This document shows positions 55,766 through 64,000 of a DNA stretch of 64,000 nt, in pieces. This DNA is from Acinetobacter rongchengensis (GTDB lineage Bacteria; Pseudomonadota; Gammaproteobacteria; Pseudomonadales; Moraxellaceae), in contig NZ_RAXT01000010.1 in NCBI RefSeq assembly GCF_003611475.1, positions 24,251 to 88,250 on the forward strand, given 5' to 3'. The position numbers were made by a program, and so were the translations under genes. The stretch's first letter is position 1. Each line of letters begins with the position of its first letter. The notes below the pieces were generated by a model. That model was not told the DNA's origin and made no database searches. It saw only the letters and a list, made by a program, of their open reading frames with translations.

Positions 55766-56479
55766 TTATTTTGTGAGCGCTTCTTCATTAAGAAAACCTT
55801 TGATCTTAGTAAGTTGCTGAAGTTTACCATTTCTATATATAGCTCTTTCAAGCCACATATAAGATTGTTCGTTTGGACTTGTTGACGGGCCATGAATCAA
55901 TGGACTGGTATTAGTAGTATGTCCTATAACAACAAATTTTGTTTTTCCTGAAGCATATAAATTCTTAGACCAGTTGCTTGCTAAGTTGTTTGCTACTTTG
56001 GGATTTTCAGCTGTTTTACAGCCATGAATTTCTACTTTTAGATTAGTTGTAAAAACATCTGATTTGAATGACTTTAAATCAGATGTTTTAAATGTTTGGT
56101 TATTAAAGAAATAACGCCACCACCAATATTTATTCATTGAAGAATTGTTATCACCCTGTCTTACAGAAACCATATATAGTGAATTTTCGCCGCCGTGCGT
56201 GAATATATCGAGTGAGCGAATACTATTTACAGGTTGTCTATTAATTAGATCAATGAGGTCTTGTTTTACTTTAATTTCTCGAATGTAAATATTGTATTTC
56301 TCACCTTCTTTGGCTTTATACATTCTTTGCAAATTATTGGAAGCATCTAGAAAAGTATTGTTATCACTTTTACTATACGCTCCACCATAGACAATAATTC
56401 TATTTTTGCGATTAACCGTTATTTTTTGAGTTGAACCCTTTCTTTGATTAGTCGATGCTGTTCCTGTTGGAGGAATCAT
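55766..56479 (-). CDS. Effector-like protein with a clan-CD-type His-Gly / Gly-Cys pattern
   Basis: The 237-residue protein has no signal peptide and lies three bases after a PAAR gene, the position of a type VI cargo effector. The predicted fold is alternating alpha/beta: strands RIIVYGGA, YNIYIREI, IRSLDIFTHGG (His95-Gly96), NLKVEIHGCKTAEN (Cys154) and KFVVIGHTT. A His-Gly after one strand and a small residue plus Cys after the next are the catalytic dyad pattern of caspase/gingipain/CHAT-type (clan CD) peptidases. Function as a cysteine peptidase is inference. AGGA lies eight bases before the ATG. Confidence 0.65.
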   Translation of the reverse strand: MIPPTGTASTNQRKGSTQKITVNRKNRIIVYGGAYSKSDNNTFLDASNNLQRMYKAKEGEKYNIYIREIKVKQDLIDLINRQPVNSIRSLDIFTHGGENSLYMVSVRQGDNNSSMNKYWWWRYFFNNQTFKTSDLKSFKSDVFTTNLKVEIHGCKTAENPKVANNLASNWSKNLYASGKTKFVVIGHTTNTSPLIHGPSTSPNEQSYMWLERAIYRNGKLQQLTKIKGFLNEEALTK

Positions 56480-56482
56480 TCG

Positions 56483-57007
56483 TTATTCCTTGTTAATCAT
56501 TAACTCAGCATCATCACCTAGCCATATTCTCAATTCGCTACTTACGTTAGTTGTAATTCTCGGTGTTTTTCCATCAAAATCAGTCATACCTTGATAGATT
56601 TTACCTTCTACAGTTTCAATATAAAAAGTTGTGTTAGACAGATATTGACTATTTTGATCGACAGCAATAATTTGCTCATCAAATACTTCATTTTGTTTTG
56701 GTAATTCATTTGAATGACTTATTCTAGTGCCTATATTTATACCACCATCACGTACTACTAAATCTTGATTTTTAATATATTTTGCACCACAAGTTGACGA
56801 GTCACCATCGCCCACAATTGTTCGTGAGCCAACCATCATAAAACCAGTATTGGAAGCGATCGCGTAAGAAATAACTTTACATTGAGGGCAAAAATGTTTC
56901 ATACCATCTAAATGGACAGCTTTGCCCTGAACGATAAATGAGTCATCTGCTTCATGAATAATTCCGCCATGATTGGTCGTACAACCTCTTGTTATTAATG
57001 CTTTCAT
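56483..57007 (-). CDS. PAAR-domain protein with a C-terminal extension (type VI secretion spike tip)
   Basis: The 174-residue protein has a PAAR domain (about 1-90): TRGCTTNHGGIIHEADDSFIVQGKAVHLDGMKHFCPQCK, then TGFMMVGSRTIVGDGDSSTCGAKYI. This sharpens the VgrG spike of type VI secretion. The last 60 residues (TTFYIETVEGKIYQGMTDFDGKTPRITTNVSSELRIWLGDDAE) resemble the transthyretin-like domains that connect PAAR or VgrG proteins with cargo. No vgrG, hcp or other T6SS gene lies in the window. It heads a three-gene unit. Confidence 0.82.
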   Translation of the reverse strand: MKALITRGCTTNHGGIIHEADDSFIVQGKAVHLDGMKHFCPQCKVISYAIASNTGFMMVGSRTIVGDGDSSTCGAKYIKNQDLVVRDGGINIGTRISHSNELPKQNEVFDEQIIAVDQNSQYLSNTTFYIETVEGKIYQGMTDFDGKTPRITTNVSSELRIWLGDDAELMINKE

Positions 57008-57272
57008 TTTTTAATCATCTTATTTTTTAAATTTATCTTTATGTGTATTTTATTATTTCTAATTAAAATTTACAATTAGAAAAATTCAGTGGTACAAACA
57101 TCTCTAAATAATTTAACGAGTACAAAAGAGTATTCATCAACAGATAAATTTATCTCTATAAATTATGTAATTAGGATCTGAGTTTTTGTATGAATTAAAC
57201 AATGAACAACATATCAATAATGCTGTTCATTGTTTGTTAGTTATAAATTAAATTGAAATTAGGCTAGAAAAA

Positions 57273-57491
57273 TTAAGCAACAATGGTAACAATATTGGTT
57301 GTTGCTCTGAGCCCATCCAAAAACTTTTTACCATCACGTAAATCAAGGTTTAAATTGAGTTGATCTAAAACTTTAGGGTCTTGGATATCGACTCCGCTAC
57401 GTTCTAGGGTTCCTAAGAGATCTGCAAGAAATCGGGTTCTTGCAATCGGGTTTGTTTCTAGTTTCTTTTGTAAAGCTTTCATATCATTCAT
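57273..57491 (-). CDS. Candidate RiPP precursor peptide (72 residues)
   Basis: The gene starts 20 bases after the radical SAM maturase gene, with AGGA about eight bases before the ATG. The N-terminal part (about 1-58) is charged and helical (LETNPIARTRFLADLLGTLE, DIQDPKVLDQLNLNLDL), as a leader peptide would be. The last 12 residues (RATTNIVTIVA) are uncharged after the Arg and rich in Thr, Ile and Val, a possible core. No Cys or Trp is present, so thioether or Trp crosslinks are unlikely; epimerisation or a C-C crosslink at Ile/Val/Asn would be more plausible. This is inference from layout and no family is recognised. Confidence 0.6.
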   Translation of the reverse strand: MNDMKALQKKLETNPIARTRFLADLLGTLERSGVDIQDPKVLDQLNLNLDLRDGKKFLDGLRATTNIVTIVA

Positions 57492-57511
57492 TATTTTATT
57501 CCTTTTTAAAA

Positions 57512-58609
57512 CTAAGTTATGATTTCCTCTACAACAGACGTCGCCTTGTCTATACCTAATAACTCAACGACGATTTCAAGTGCATGAGAGACTTTTTCCT
57601 TCTCATACTCCGAAATAACGTGCAATATTTCAGTACATATTGCTTTATCTTTAAAAATGGCATTGCATAAACTACATGGCCCGACTACGTCTTGAGCCTG
57701 AGGGAGCTGCTTATATAGATGCGGTGCTCGGCTATGTAAAATTGAATACAATTCTCCAAAGCCTTGCCTTTTCATAATTCGAAACAGTAATGAGCCTTCG
57801 ACTTTTTCCCAAATTTCTCTTAAAGATAGATCATGGGCATTGCCTACTTTTATACCAGGCGTGGCTCGATTAAATGTGGAACAGCATGGGTAAACCGAAC
57901 CATCATGCCAAATGACAATGTCGTGATTGACTCTGCGATAGCAGCAAAGATCCTCTGTGTCTAACGACAAACCATACAGTTGTTGGGTAATGTCCCATTT
58001 TTTTGCCATTCCGACTTTTGCAACATATTTGGTCAATAAAGAAACTTTCGGTAAATCAATTGCTTCAGGTAAAAAAGATTCTAATGATTCATGAATACTG
58101 TTAAATGTCCCTACAACATAAGTTGCAATACCTAGTTCGCTTGCCGCACGGACAGCATTCATAACAATAGCTTTGTCTACAAATTTCATGTGACTTGGGT
58201 CGTGGCTAATATTGAGCCGAATTAATCCTTTATTTTTTAAATAACCCAATAACTCCTTACTATAAGCATCATCTACAGCCCAATGTGCTGCAGTTGCAAT
58301 GGTAAAGGGGAGATGCACTTCGTGCAGTACATCGGCTAAAGCACAAATTTCTTCAGGGAACAGTAAAGGTTCACCACCAGTAAAGCCAACAGATGAAAAT
58401 GTATCGAGCTCAGCGGCTTCTCTGATCAGCCTTTCAGCCAACTCAAAAGACATTTTTTCTTTACGGTTTGGATGACAACCATAGCAACAAAAGTCGCAAG
58501 CAAGAGCGCATTTCATGGTGTAGTTTAAAACTAAAACATCGTTTTCTTTTCCTTCCCAATCATGCACTTCAGTTGGAATCCATTCTTTTAATTTAAGTTT
58601 TTTCATCAT
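57512..58609 (-). CDS. Radical SAM/SPASM peptide-modifying enzyme
   Basis: The 365-residue protein has the radical SAM cluster motif CxxxCxxC (Cys34, Cys38, Cys41 in MKCALACDFCCYGCHPN), a GGEP motif (VGFTGGEPLLFP) for SAM binding, and a C-terminal cysteine-rich SPASM/twitch region (DGSVYPCCSTFN; DVVGPCSLCNAIF; AICTEIL) that would hold auxiliary clusters. This architecture is typical of maturases of ribosomally made peptides. The 72-residue gene 20 bases downstream is the presumed substrate. No transporter, peptidase or RRE protein is seen next to them. The start may be Met1 (58609) or Met2. Confidence 0.85.
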   Translation of the reverse strand: MMKKLKLKEWIPTEVHDWEGKENDVLVLNYTMKCALACDFCCYGCHPNRKEKMSFELAERLIREAAELDTFSSVGFTGGEPLLFPEEICALADVLHEVHLPFTIATAAHWAVDDAYSKELLGYLKNKGLIRLNISHDPSHMKFVDKAIVMNAVRAASELGIATYVVGTFNSIHESLESFLPEAIDLPKVSLLTKYVAKVGMAKKWDITQQLYGLSLDTEDLCCYRRVNHDIVIWHDGSVYPCCSTFNRATPGIKVGNAHDLSLREIWEKVEGSLLFRIMKRQGFGELYSILHSRAPHLYKQLPQAQDVVGPCSLCNAIFKDKAICTEILHVISEYEKEKVSHALEIVVELLGIDKATSVVEEIIT

Positions 58610-59513
58610 TATTCTGACTTAAAAAGCGCCGAATCAATGGCGGTAATTTAAACTAGACGATTTATTTAATATGCATGTTATTAAATTGTATGGTTGATAT
58701 ATTTTTTTGAAATTAAGAAATTATATTTAATGTGCTTTTGAAGTTATTTAAAACAATGGTTATATTTTATTAATAATATTATTTGTGTTAATAATATTAT
58801 TATTTGCTTTATATGGGTGTTGTTTGTGTGATTTTAAAATTTTGTTTTAATGGTTGTGTTATTTTTACATTTCATAATTAAATATGAAATTTATTATTTA
58901 TTTTTTGTTTTTTCTTTAATGGTAAGTAGGTGTAAATTTTATATAGTATGTTTTTTTTATTTAATAACATTGGTTTAATTTTTTTAATCTTATTTTTTAA
59001 AGATGGTATTTTAATTTTATGTTATTTAAGATTTTATTGGGGTGTATTAAAAATTGTCTTTAAGTATTTAAGCATATTTTAGATAAGAAAATAAGTTGAA
59101 AATTAAATATTCTATATTTTATAAGTGTTTATGATTTTGGGTTTATCTGGTTTTTTTAATTTTTGGGGATGTTTAGGTGTATTCTTAATATGATAGAGAA
59201 TATCGGAAAAAATGATGAAAAGCTGAATTTGATAAAAAGTGAACATTTTGATGAGTCGACGTGATTTAAGTTTAAACATTTGAACATTGCAGTCACTTTT
59301 GGCTGAATTGCTCTCGTATTGTCTAAATATTTGTTACTATTTGCATTGAAATTAAAGCAATAAGCGTAAAAGCAAGTACTTGCGGGAAAAAAATCTCCCA
59401 TTTTTAAAGTGGATATGACTAGCTGAAAATCTGCTTTCACAGTAGAATATGCGCTCTCTTCAAGTCACATTGAGGTAGGTTGCCTAATACCTGCCCGTGG
59501 AGCCAAAAACAGC
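58610..59513. other. Long AT-rich region between the maturase gene and purL
   Basis: These 904 bases hold no convincing gene. The part 58681-59160 is about 16% G+C by hand count. The last 150 bases must contain the purL promoter. A 24- or 31-codon open frame (from 59168 or 59189) lies here but has no good start context. Confidence 0.55.
58770..58801. repeat. Exact 14-bp direct repeat of palindromic AT sequence
   Basis: TTAATAATATTATT occurs at 58770-58783 and again at 58788-58801, each containing the palindrome AATAATATTATT, centred 18 bp apart. It lies about 160 bases upstream of the maturase start and could be a double operator, or chance in very AT-rich DNA. Confidence 0.45.
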
Positions 59514-62500
59514 ATGTTTATCATTGCCGGTGCACCCGCACATTCTTCTTTTAAGCAAACACAACTATTAACACGTTTATCGTCTATCAGTTCTGTTCAA
59601 TCAATAGAAAGCCAATGGGTCTATCTGTTTGACCAAGCGCTCAACGAGCAACAACAGCAATCTGCTTTACAGCTGTTAAATGATGGGACAAGCTTCCAAA
59701 TTCGCCAAGCTGCAAAAGATGAAGTCCAAATTTTAGTGACACCGCGTGTGGGTACAATTTCGCCGTGGTCATCTAAGGCAACTGATATTTTTGCTAACTG
59801 TAATACACCGATACACCGCCTTGAACGCGGTGTTTTGTTTACTTTAAAAGGGATTTCAGAAGTTTCTGACCAAGTCAAACAAATCCTGCATGACCGTATG
59901 ACGGAAAGTGTGTTTAATCAAGTAGATGAGGCGGCTGCATTATTTTCTGAAACAGCACCGAAACCTTTAAACTCGATTGATATTTTAGGTCAGGGTAAAG
60001 ACGCTTTGGTTAAAGCCAATTCTGAGTTTGGTTTTGCATTGTCAGATGAAGAAATTGATTATTTAACAGCTGCATTTAATAAATTAGGGCGTAATCCAAA
60101 CGATATCGAACTGATGATGTTTGCTCAAGCAAACTCTGAGCATTGTCGTCATAAAATCTTTGGTTCTGAATGGACAATTGATGGTGAAGTTCAACCATTG
60201 TCATTGTTCCAAATGATTAAAAACACGTATAAAGAATCACCTACAGATGTATTGTCAGCATATAAAGACAATGCTTCAGTGATTGTTGGTTTTGACACAC
60301 AACGTTTCTATCCGAAAAAAGATGAAGCAACAGGTCATCACGTTTATAAATACAAAAGCCAAGCTGCCCACATTTTAATGAAAGTGGAAACCCACAACCA
60401 TCCAACAGCAATTGCACCATTTGCAGGTGCTGCGACTGGTTCAGGTGGTGAGATTCGTGATGAAGGTGCGACAGGGCGTGGTGGTAAACCTAAAGCAGGT
60501 TTAACAGGCTTTACTGTTTCAAACTTAAATATCCCAGGTTTTGAACAACCTTGGGAAGAAAATTACGGTAAACCATCTCGTATGGCGTCTCCTTTACAGA
60601 TTATGATTGATGGTCCTTTAGGGGGGGCGGCATTTAATAACGAGTTTGGTCGTCCTGCACTCAATGGTTACTTCCGTACTTTTGAACAAAATGTTAATGG
60701 TGATGTAAAAGGTTTCCATAAACCGATCATGATCGCGGGTGGTTACGGGAATATTCGTCCTGACCACGTAGAAAAAGATGCAATTCAACCCGGTGATTTA
60801 CTCATCGTTCTCGGCGGCCCTGCAATGCTGATTGGTTTGGGTGGTGGAGCAGCATCTTCTGTAGATAGCGGTAAATTGGGTGAAAACCTAGACTTCGCTT
60901 CTGTACAACGCGAAAACCCTGAAATGGAGCGCCGTTGTCAAGAAGTAATCGACGCATGTTGGAGAATGGAAGATTTCAACCCAATCGTGTCTGTACATGA
61001 TGTGGGTGCGGGTGGTATTTCCAATGCAATGCCTGAACTGGTAAATGACCATGAACTTGGTGCAATCCTTGATCTTCGTAAGATTCCATCACTTGAGCCT
61101 GGTATGTCTCCAATGGAAATCTGGTCTAATGAAGCTCAAGAACGTTATGTCTTAGCGATTCATCCAAGTTCTTTAGAATTATTTGAATCAATCTGTGCAC
61201 GTGAACGTTGCCCATTTGCAGTACTGGGTGAAGCAACCGAAGCACGTCAATTGACAGTGAATGATCCATTATTCGACAACAAAGCTGTTGATATGCCAAT
61301 GCAAGTCATGCTTGGTGGCACACCTCGTATGAGTCGTGCATATGAAACGGTAGAGCGTAAAGGTGATGCTTTTGATGCATCTAAAGTCGATTTAAAAGAT
61401 GCGATTTTCCGTGTACTTAAAAATCCAACAGTTGCATCAAAATCATTCTTGATTACGATTGGCGACCGTTCAATTACGGGTATGGTTGCACGTGACCAAA
61501 TGGTTGGACCTTGGCAAGTTCCTGTAGCAGATGCTGCGGTAACTACAACAAGCTTGCAAGGTTATACAGGCGAAGCAATGGCAATGGGTGAACGTCCACC
61601 TGTGGCATTGTTGAATCCTGCTGCTTCAGCACGTTTGGCGGTTGCAGAAGCGATTAGCAATATCATGTGTGCTAATATTGAACAGATCAGCGACATTAAA
61701 TTGTCTGCGAACTGGATGGCAGCAGCAGGTCAAAAAGGTGAAGATCAAGCCTTGTTTGAGGGCGTAAAAGCCATTGGTATGGAAATGTGTCCAGCTTTAG
61801 GGATTGCTATTCCTGTAGGTAAAGACTCATTGTCAATGCGTACCACTTGGAATGATGAAGGTGAAGACAAATCAGTTACTTCACCAATGTCAGGTGTGAT
61901 TACAGCCTTTGCACCAGTATTAGATGTACGTAAAACATTGACACCTGAATTGAAGAATGAAGATTCAGTCTTGGTACGTATCGATTTATCAAAAGGTCAG
62001 TTCCGCTTAGGTGGTTCAATCCTTGCACAAGTCTATAAAGCGATTGGCTCAGTTACACCTGATGTCGACAGTTTTGATGACTTCAAAGCATTCTTTGCAT
62101 TGGTACAAGATTGGAACAACCGTGGTCTAATCAAGGCATACCATGACATTGGTGACGGTGGCTTATTGGCGACTGTTGCAGAAATGATGTTTGCTTCACG
62201 TTTAGGTGTTGCTTTAGACGATCAAACGACTGAAAGCTTATTCGCGGAAGAAATTGGCGCAGTATTACAGATTAGCCAAGCAGATTGGACCAACTTAAAA
62301 GCAGAAGTTGCGACTTCAAGTTTAAGAGATGCTATTGCTGTTGTGGGTACAGTCAACAATTCAGATCAGTTGTCTGTGAATGGCTTGGTGTTGGATCGTG
62401 CTGAATTACAACAAGCATGGACTGAAGTTTCTCATCAAATCCAACGCTTACGTGACAACGTAGAAACAGCGGATTCTGAATTTGCCTTAATTAGCGATAA

Positions 62501-63347
62501 AAATCATAAAGGTATTATTGCTTTACCTACATTCGATTTAAATGAGCCAGTGGAAGCACCGTATATCAACGAACGTCGCCCGAATATGGTGATTTTGCGT
62601 GAACAAGGTGTCAATGGTCATGTCGAAATGGCAGCAGCATTTGACAGAGTTGGTTTTAACACTGTCGATGTTCACATGAGTGATTTACTTGCTGGTCGTG
62701 TAGATTTAGACGATTTTGAAGGTCTAGTTGCATGCGGTGGTTTCTCATACGGTGACGTCATGGGCGCGGGTGGTGGTTGGGCGAAATCAGTGTTATTCAA
62801 TCCAAAACTACGTGATCAGTTTGAAAAATTCTTTAATCGTGACAATACTTTCTCAGTAGGTATTTGTAATGGTTGTCAAATGTTGGCACAACTTGCACCA
62901 CTTATTCCGGGTGCTGACAACTGGCCACGTTTCCGCCGCAATACTTCAGAAGTATTTGAAGCACGTGTTGTGAATGTTAAAGTTGAAAAATCACCATCGA
63001 TTCTTTTAGAAGGTATGGAAGGTTCAATTTTACCAATCGCCGTGGCACATGGTGAGGGGCGTGCAGAGACTTCTGCTGAAAACTTTGCATCGTTGAATGC
63101 GGGCAATCAAGTGATCTTACGCTATGTAGACAGCTTGGGTAATGCGACACAACAATATCCGTTGAACCCGAATGGTTCACCTGAGGCGATATCAGGTGTG
63201 ACGTCTAAAGATGGTCGTGCAACGATTATGATGCCGCACCCTGAGCGTAACTTCCGTGCGATTCAGCACTCTTGGAAACCTGAAGAATGGACTGAAGATG
63301 GTGCATGGTTACGTATGTTCCGTAATGCACGTAAGTTTATTGGTTAA
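59514..63347 (+). CDS. purL: Phosphoribosylformylglycinamidine synthase PurL (large single-chain form)
   Basis: The 1277-residue enzyme converts FGAR to FGAM in purine synthesis. In order: an N-terminal PurS-like domain, a linker, two PurM-like halves ([67 protein letters not shown]), and a C-terminal class I glutamine amidotransferase with the nucleophile in [19 protein letters not shown] and the last His/Glu in [14 protein letters not shown] stands about 11 bases before the ATG. It stands alone, followed by a terminator. Confidence 0.98.
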   Translation: MFIIAGAPAHSSFKQTQLLTRLSSISSVQSIESQWVYLFDQALNEQQQQSALQLLNDGTSFQIRQAAKDEVQILVTPRVGTISPWSSKATDIFANCNTPIHRLERGVLFTLKGISEVSDQVKQILHDRMTESVFNQVDEAAALFSETAPKPLNSIDILGQGKDALVKANSEFGFALSDEEIDYLTAAFNKLGRNPNDIELMMFAQANSEHCRHKIFGSEWTIDGEVQPLSLFQMIKNTYKESPTDVLSAYKDNASVIVGFDTQRFYPKKDEATGHHVYKYKSQAAHILMKVETHNHPTAIAPFAGAATGSGGEIRDEGATGRGGKPKAGLTGFTVSNLNIPGFEQPWEENYGKPSRMASPLQIMIDGPLGGAAFNNEFGRPALNGYFRTFEQNVNGDVKGFHKPIMIAGGYGNIRPDHVEKDAIQPGDLLIVLGGPAMLIGLGGGAASSVDSGKLGENLDFASVQRENPEMERRCQEVIDACWRMEDFNPIVSVHDVGAGGISNAMPELVNDHELGAILDLRKIPSLEPGMSPMEIWSNEAQERYVLAIHPSSLELFESICARERCPFAVLGEATEARQLTVNDPLFDNKAVDMPMQVMLGGTPRMSRAYETVERKGDAFDASKVDLKDAIFRVLKNPTVASKSFLITIGDRSITGMVARDQMVGPWQVPVADAAVTTTSLQGYTGEAMAMGERPPVALLNPAASARLAVAEAISNIMCANIEQISDIKLSANWMAAAGQKGEDQALFEGVKAIGMEMCPALGIAIPVGKDSLSMRTTWNDEGEDKSVTSPMSGVITAFAPVLDVRKTLTPELKNEDSVLVRIDLSKGQFRLGGSILAQVYKAIGSVTPDVDSFDDFKAFFALVQDWNNRGLIKAYHDIGDGGLLATVAEMMFASRLGVALDDQTTESLFAEEIGAVLQISQADWTNLKAEVATSSLRDAIAVVGTVNNSDQLSVNGLVLDRAELQQAWTEVSHQIQRLRDNVETADSEFALISDKNHKGIIALPTFDLNEPVEAPYINERRPNMVILREQGVNGHVEMAAAFDRVGFNTVDVHMSDLLAGRVDLDDFEGLVACGGFSYGDVMGAGGGWAKSVLFNPKLRDQFEKFFNRDNTFSVGICNGCQMLAQLAPLIPGADNWPRFRRNTSEVFEARVVNVKVEKSPSILLEGMEGSILPIAVAHGEGRAETSAENFASLNAGNQVILRYVDSLGNATQQYPLNPNGSPEAISGVTSKDGRATIMMPHPERNFRAIQHSWKPEEWTEDGAWLRMFRNARKFIG

Positions 63348-63368
63348 TTAGAACAGATTAAATTGATT

Positions 63369-63392
63369 AAAAGCCCCGTAAGGGGCTTTTTT
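63369..63392 (+). terminator. Terminator after purL
   Basis: The stem AAAAGCCCC/GGGGCTTTT with a GTAA loop is followed by Ts, 22 bases after the stop. Confidence 0.9.
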
Positions 63393-63797
63393 GTTTTTGA
63401 ATATATTTACCTGAGGAGAAGTTGTGTTGTCATTCTTTGTTGGGCAGTATTATAAAATGAGCATTTCCTTATATATATTTAAAAAATAACAAATAAATTG
63501 CGTAGCTGATACCTCGCTTTTCAGGGGGTAATAAGTACTAAAGCCCTTTGTTGGACGACTGATGCGTCCTATATCCTTGCCTAACGGCGACGTTCATGCC
63601 ACCACTATCTATGATTAAATGATGAAATAAACAAAAGTAATTTAATTTATATCAAGTTAAGTTTATGAATGAATGTTAGATAATTTTCGTTACAGTTAAT
63701 GAGTTGGTTTAATTATTGCTTATCCTATATTGTCTATAAAAAGATCAATGTTTTGCCCCAACAATGTTTCATCATGTAGCAAGAATGAGGTGATAAA
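63393..63797. other. Intergenic stretch with a GC-raised, hairpin-rich patch
   Basis: Most of this is AT-rich and empty. Bases about 63515-63608 are clearly more GC-rich, hold two small hairpins (GGACG/CGTCC; AACG-GCGA-CGTT) and an 18-codon open frame (63562-63618). It may be a structured RNA or a fragment of foreign coding DNA. Confidence 0.4.
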
Positions 63798-63923
63798 ATG
63801 ATAAGAACAGTCAATTATTCAAGTGTTGATCGTATTGCCATGCGCCATAAAGGCTGGAAATGGTTTGGTGTGGTTTTAAGTTTGCAAATATTGATGGTTT
63901 TTGCTGCTTACTTTATAAGATAA
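63798..63923 (+). CDS. Small single-span membrane protein (41 residues)
   Basis: GAGGTG lies seven bases before the ATG. The peptide has a basic N-terminal half (VDRIAMRHKGWKWFG) and one hydrophobic helix (VVLSLQILMVFAAYFI) ending in Arg. Such features suit an inner-membrane micropeptide with its N-terminus in the cytoplasm. The family is not recognised. Confidence 0.6.
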   Translation: MIRTVNYSSVDRIAMRHKGWKWFGVVLSLQILMVFAAYFIR

Positions 63924-64000
63924 GGTCTAATCGTTTATTTGAGTTGAACAGTCGGTTAGTTATTTATGATCATTTCTCTCAATGGATTGTTTAATTAAGT

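Noticed and set aside
59168..59263. 31-codon frame upstream of purL
   Set aside because: The purine run before the ATG is directly adjacent rather than spaced, and the second ATG has none; kept only as a remark.

Overview
The window reads as chromosomal DNA of an Acinetobacter-like gammaproteobacterium (Moraxellaceae). The base composition is AT-rich. The gene neighbourhoods thiE-hemL, rodA-mltB-rlpA, ybgC-tolQ-tolR-tolA-(extra gene)-tolB-pal and ruvA-ruvB fit that group, and many small conserved hypotheticals (paired DUF3144 proteins, paired CYTH-CHAD proteins) do too. The assignment rests on recognising protein families by eye; no database was searched.

Layout: 1-5100 holds a 5'-truncated M16 peptidase, a HemG-type flavodoxin enzyme, ferredoxin-NADP reductase and TrmO. 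5190-8340 holds two tandem CYTH-CHAD proteins separated by a foldback DNA element. 8600-15700 holds an Mpo1-like membrane protein, a LuxR-type solo regulator, thiE-hemL, an amidohydrolase, two DUF3144 paralogues and an unrecognised protein. 15750-23000 holds two exported proteins (one a histidine-phosphatase lipoprotein), a TetR/oxidoreductase pair with a visible operator, a DUF1304 membrane protein and a YtcJ-like amidohydrolase. 23278-26349 is the cell-wall cluster rlpA, mltB, rodA. 26705-29895 is a tightly overlapped operon (ABC exporter YadGH, queF, hypothetical). tRNA-Arg(CCG) at 30083 is followed by a diguanylate cyclase and a gene-poor AT-rich stretch with several tiny genes (to about 33.9 kb). 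34-44.8 kb is mostly core: a DEDDh exonuclease, lipase-like lipoprotein, glyA, rnk, DUF4139 protein, an ECF sigma/anti-sigma/DUF3106 operon, an RNA methyltransferase and fbp. 45-50.5 kb is the Tol-Pal operon. 50.7-55.4 kb holds an exported hypothetical, an arylamine N-acetyltransferase, ruvAB and dgt. 55.5-59.5 kb looks like an accessory insertion between dgt and purL. purL and a 41-residue membrane peptide gene close the window.

The most interesting accessory part is 55.5-59.2 kb. It contains two systems on the minus strand. One is a radical SAM/SPASM maturase followed 20 bp later by a 72-residue gene with the layout of a ribosomally made, modified peptide precursor. The other is a PAAR-domain protein with an effector-like protein carrying a His-Gly...Gly-Cys pattern, and a two-helix membrane protein, arranged like an orphan type VI secretion effector cassette. 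A 480-bp stretch upstream of the maturase is about 16% G+C by hand count.

Other notable observations: the two CYTH-CHAD proteins show complementary loss of key residues (one has an intact-looking CHAD and a degraded CYTH, the other the reverse). A 79-bp element between them can fold as a complete three-way junction. The Tol-Pal operon carries an extra periplasmic protein resembling TolA domain III. The tolA repeat array has one hybrid unit that breaks its alternation. These are sequence readings plus inference; none is experimentally shown here.
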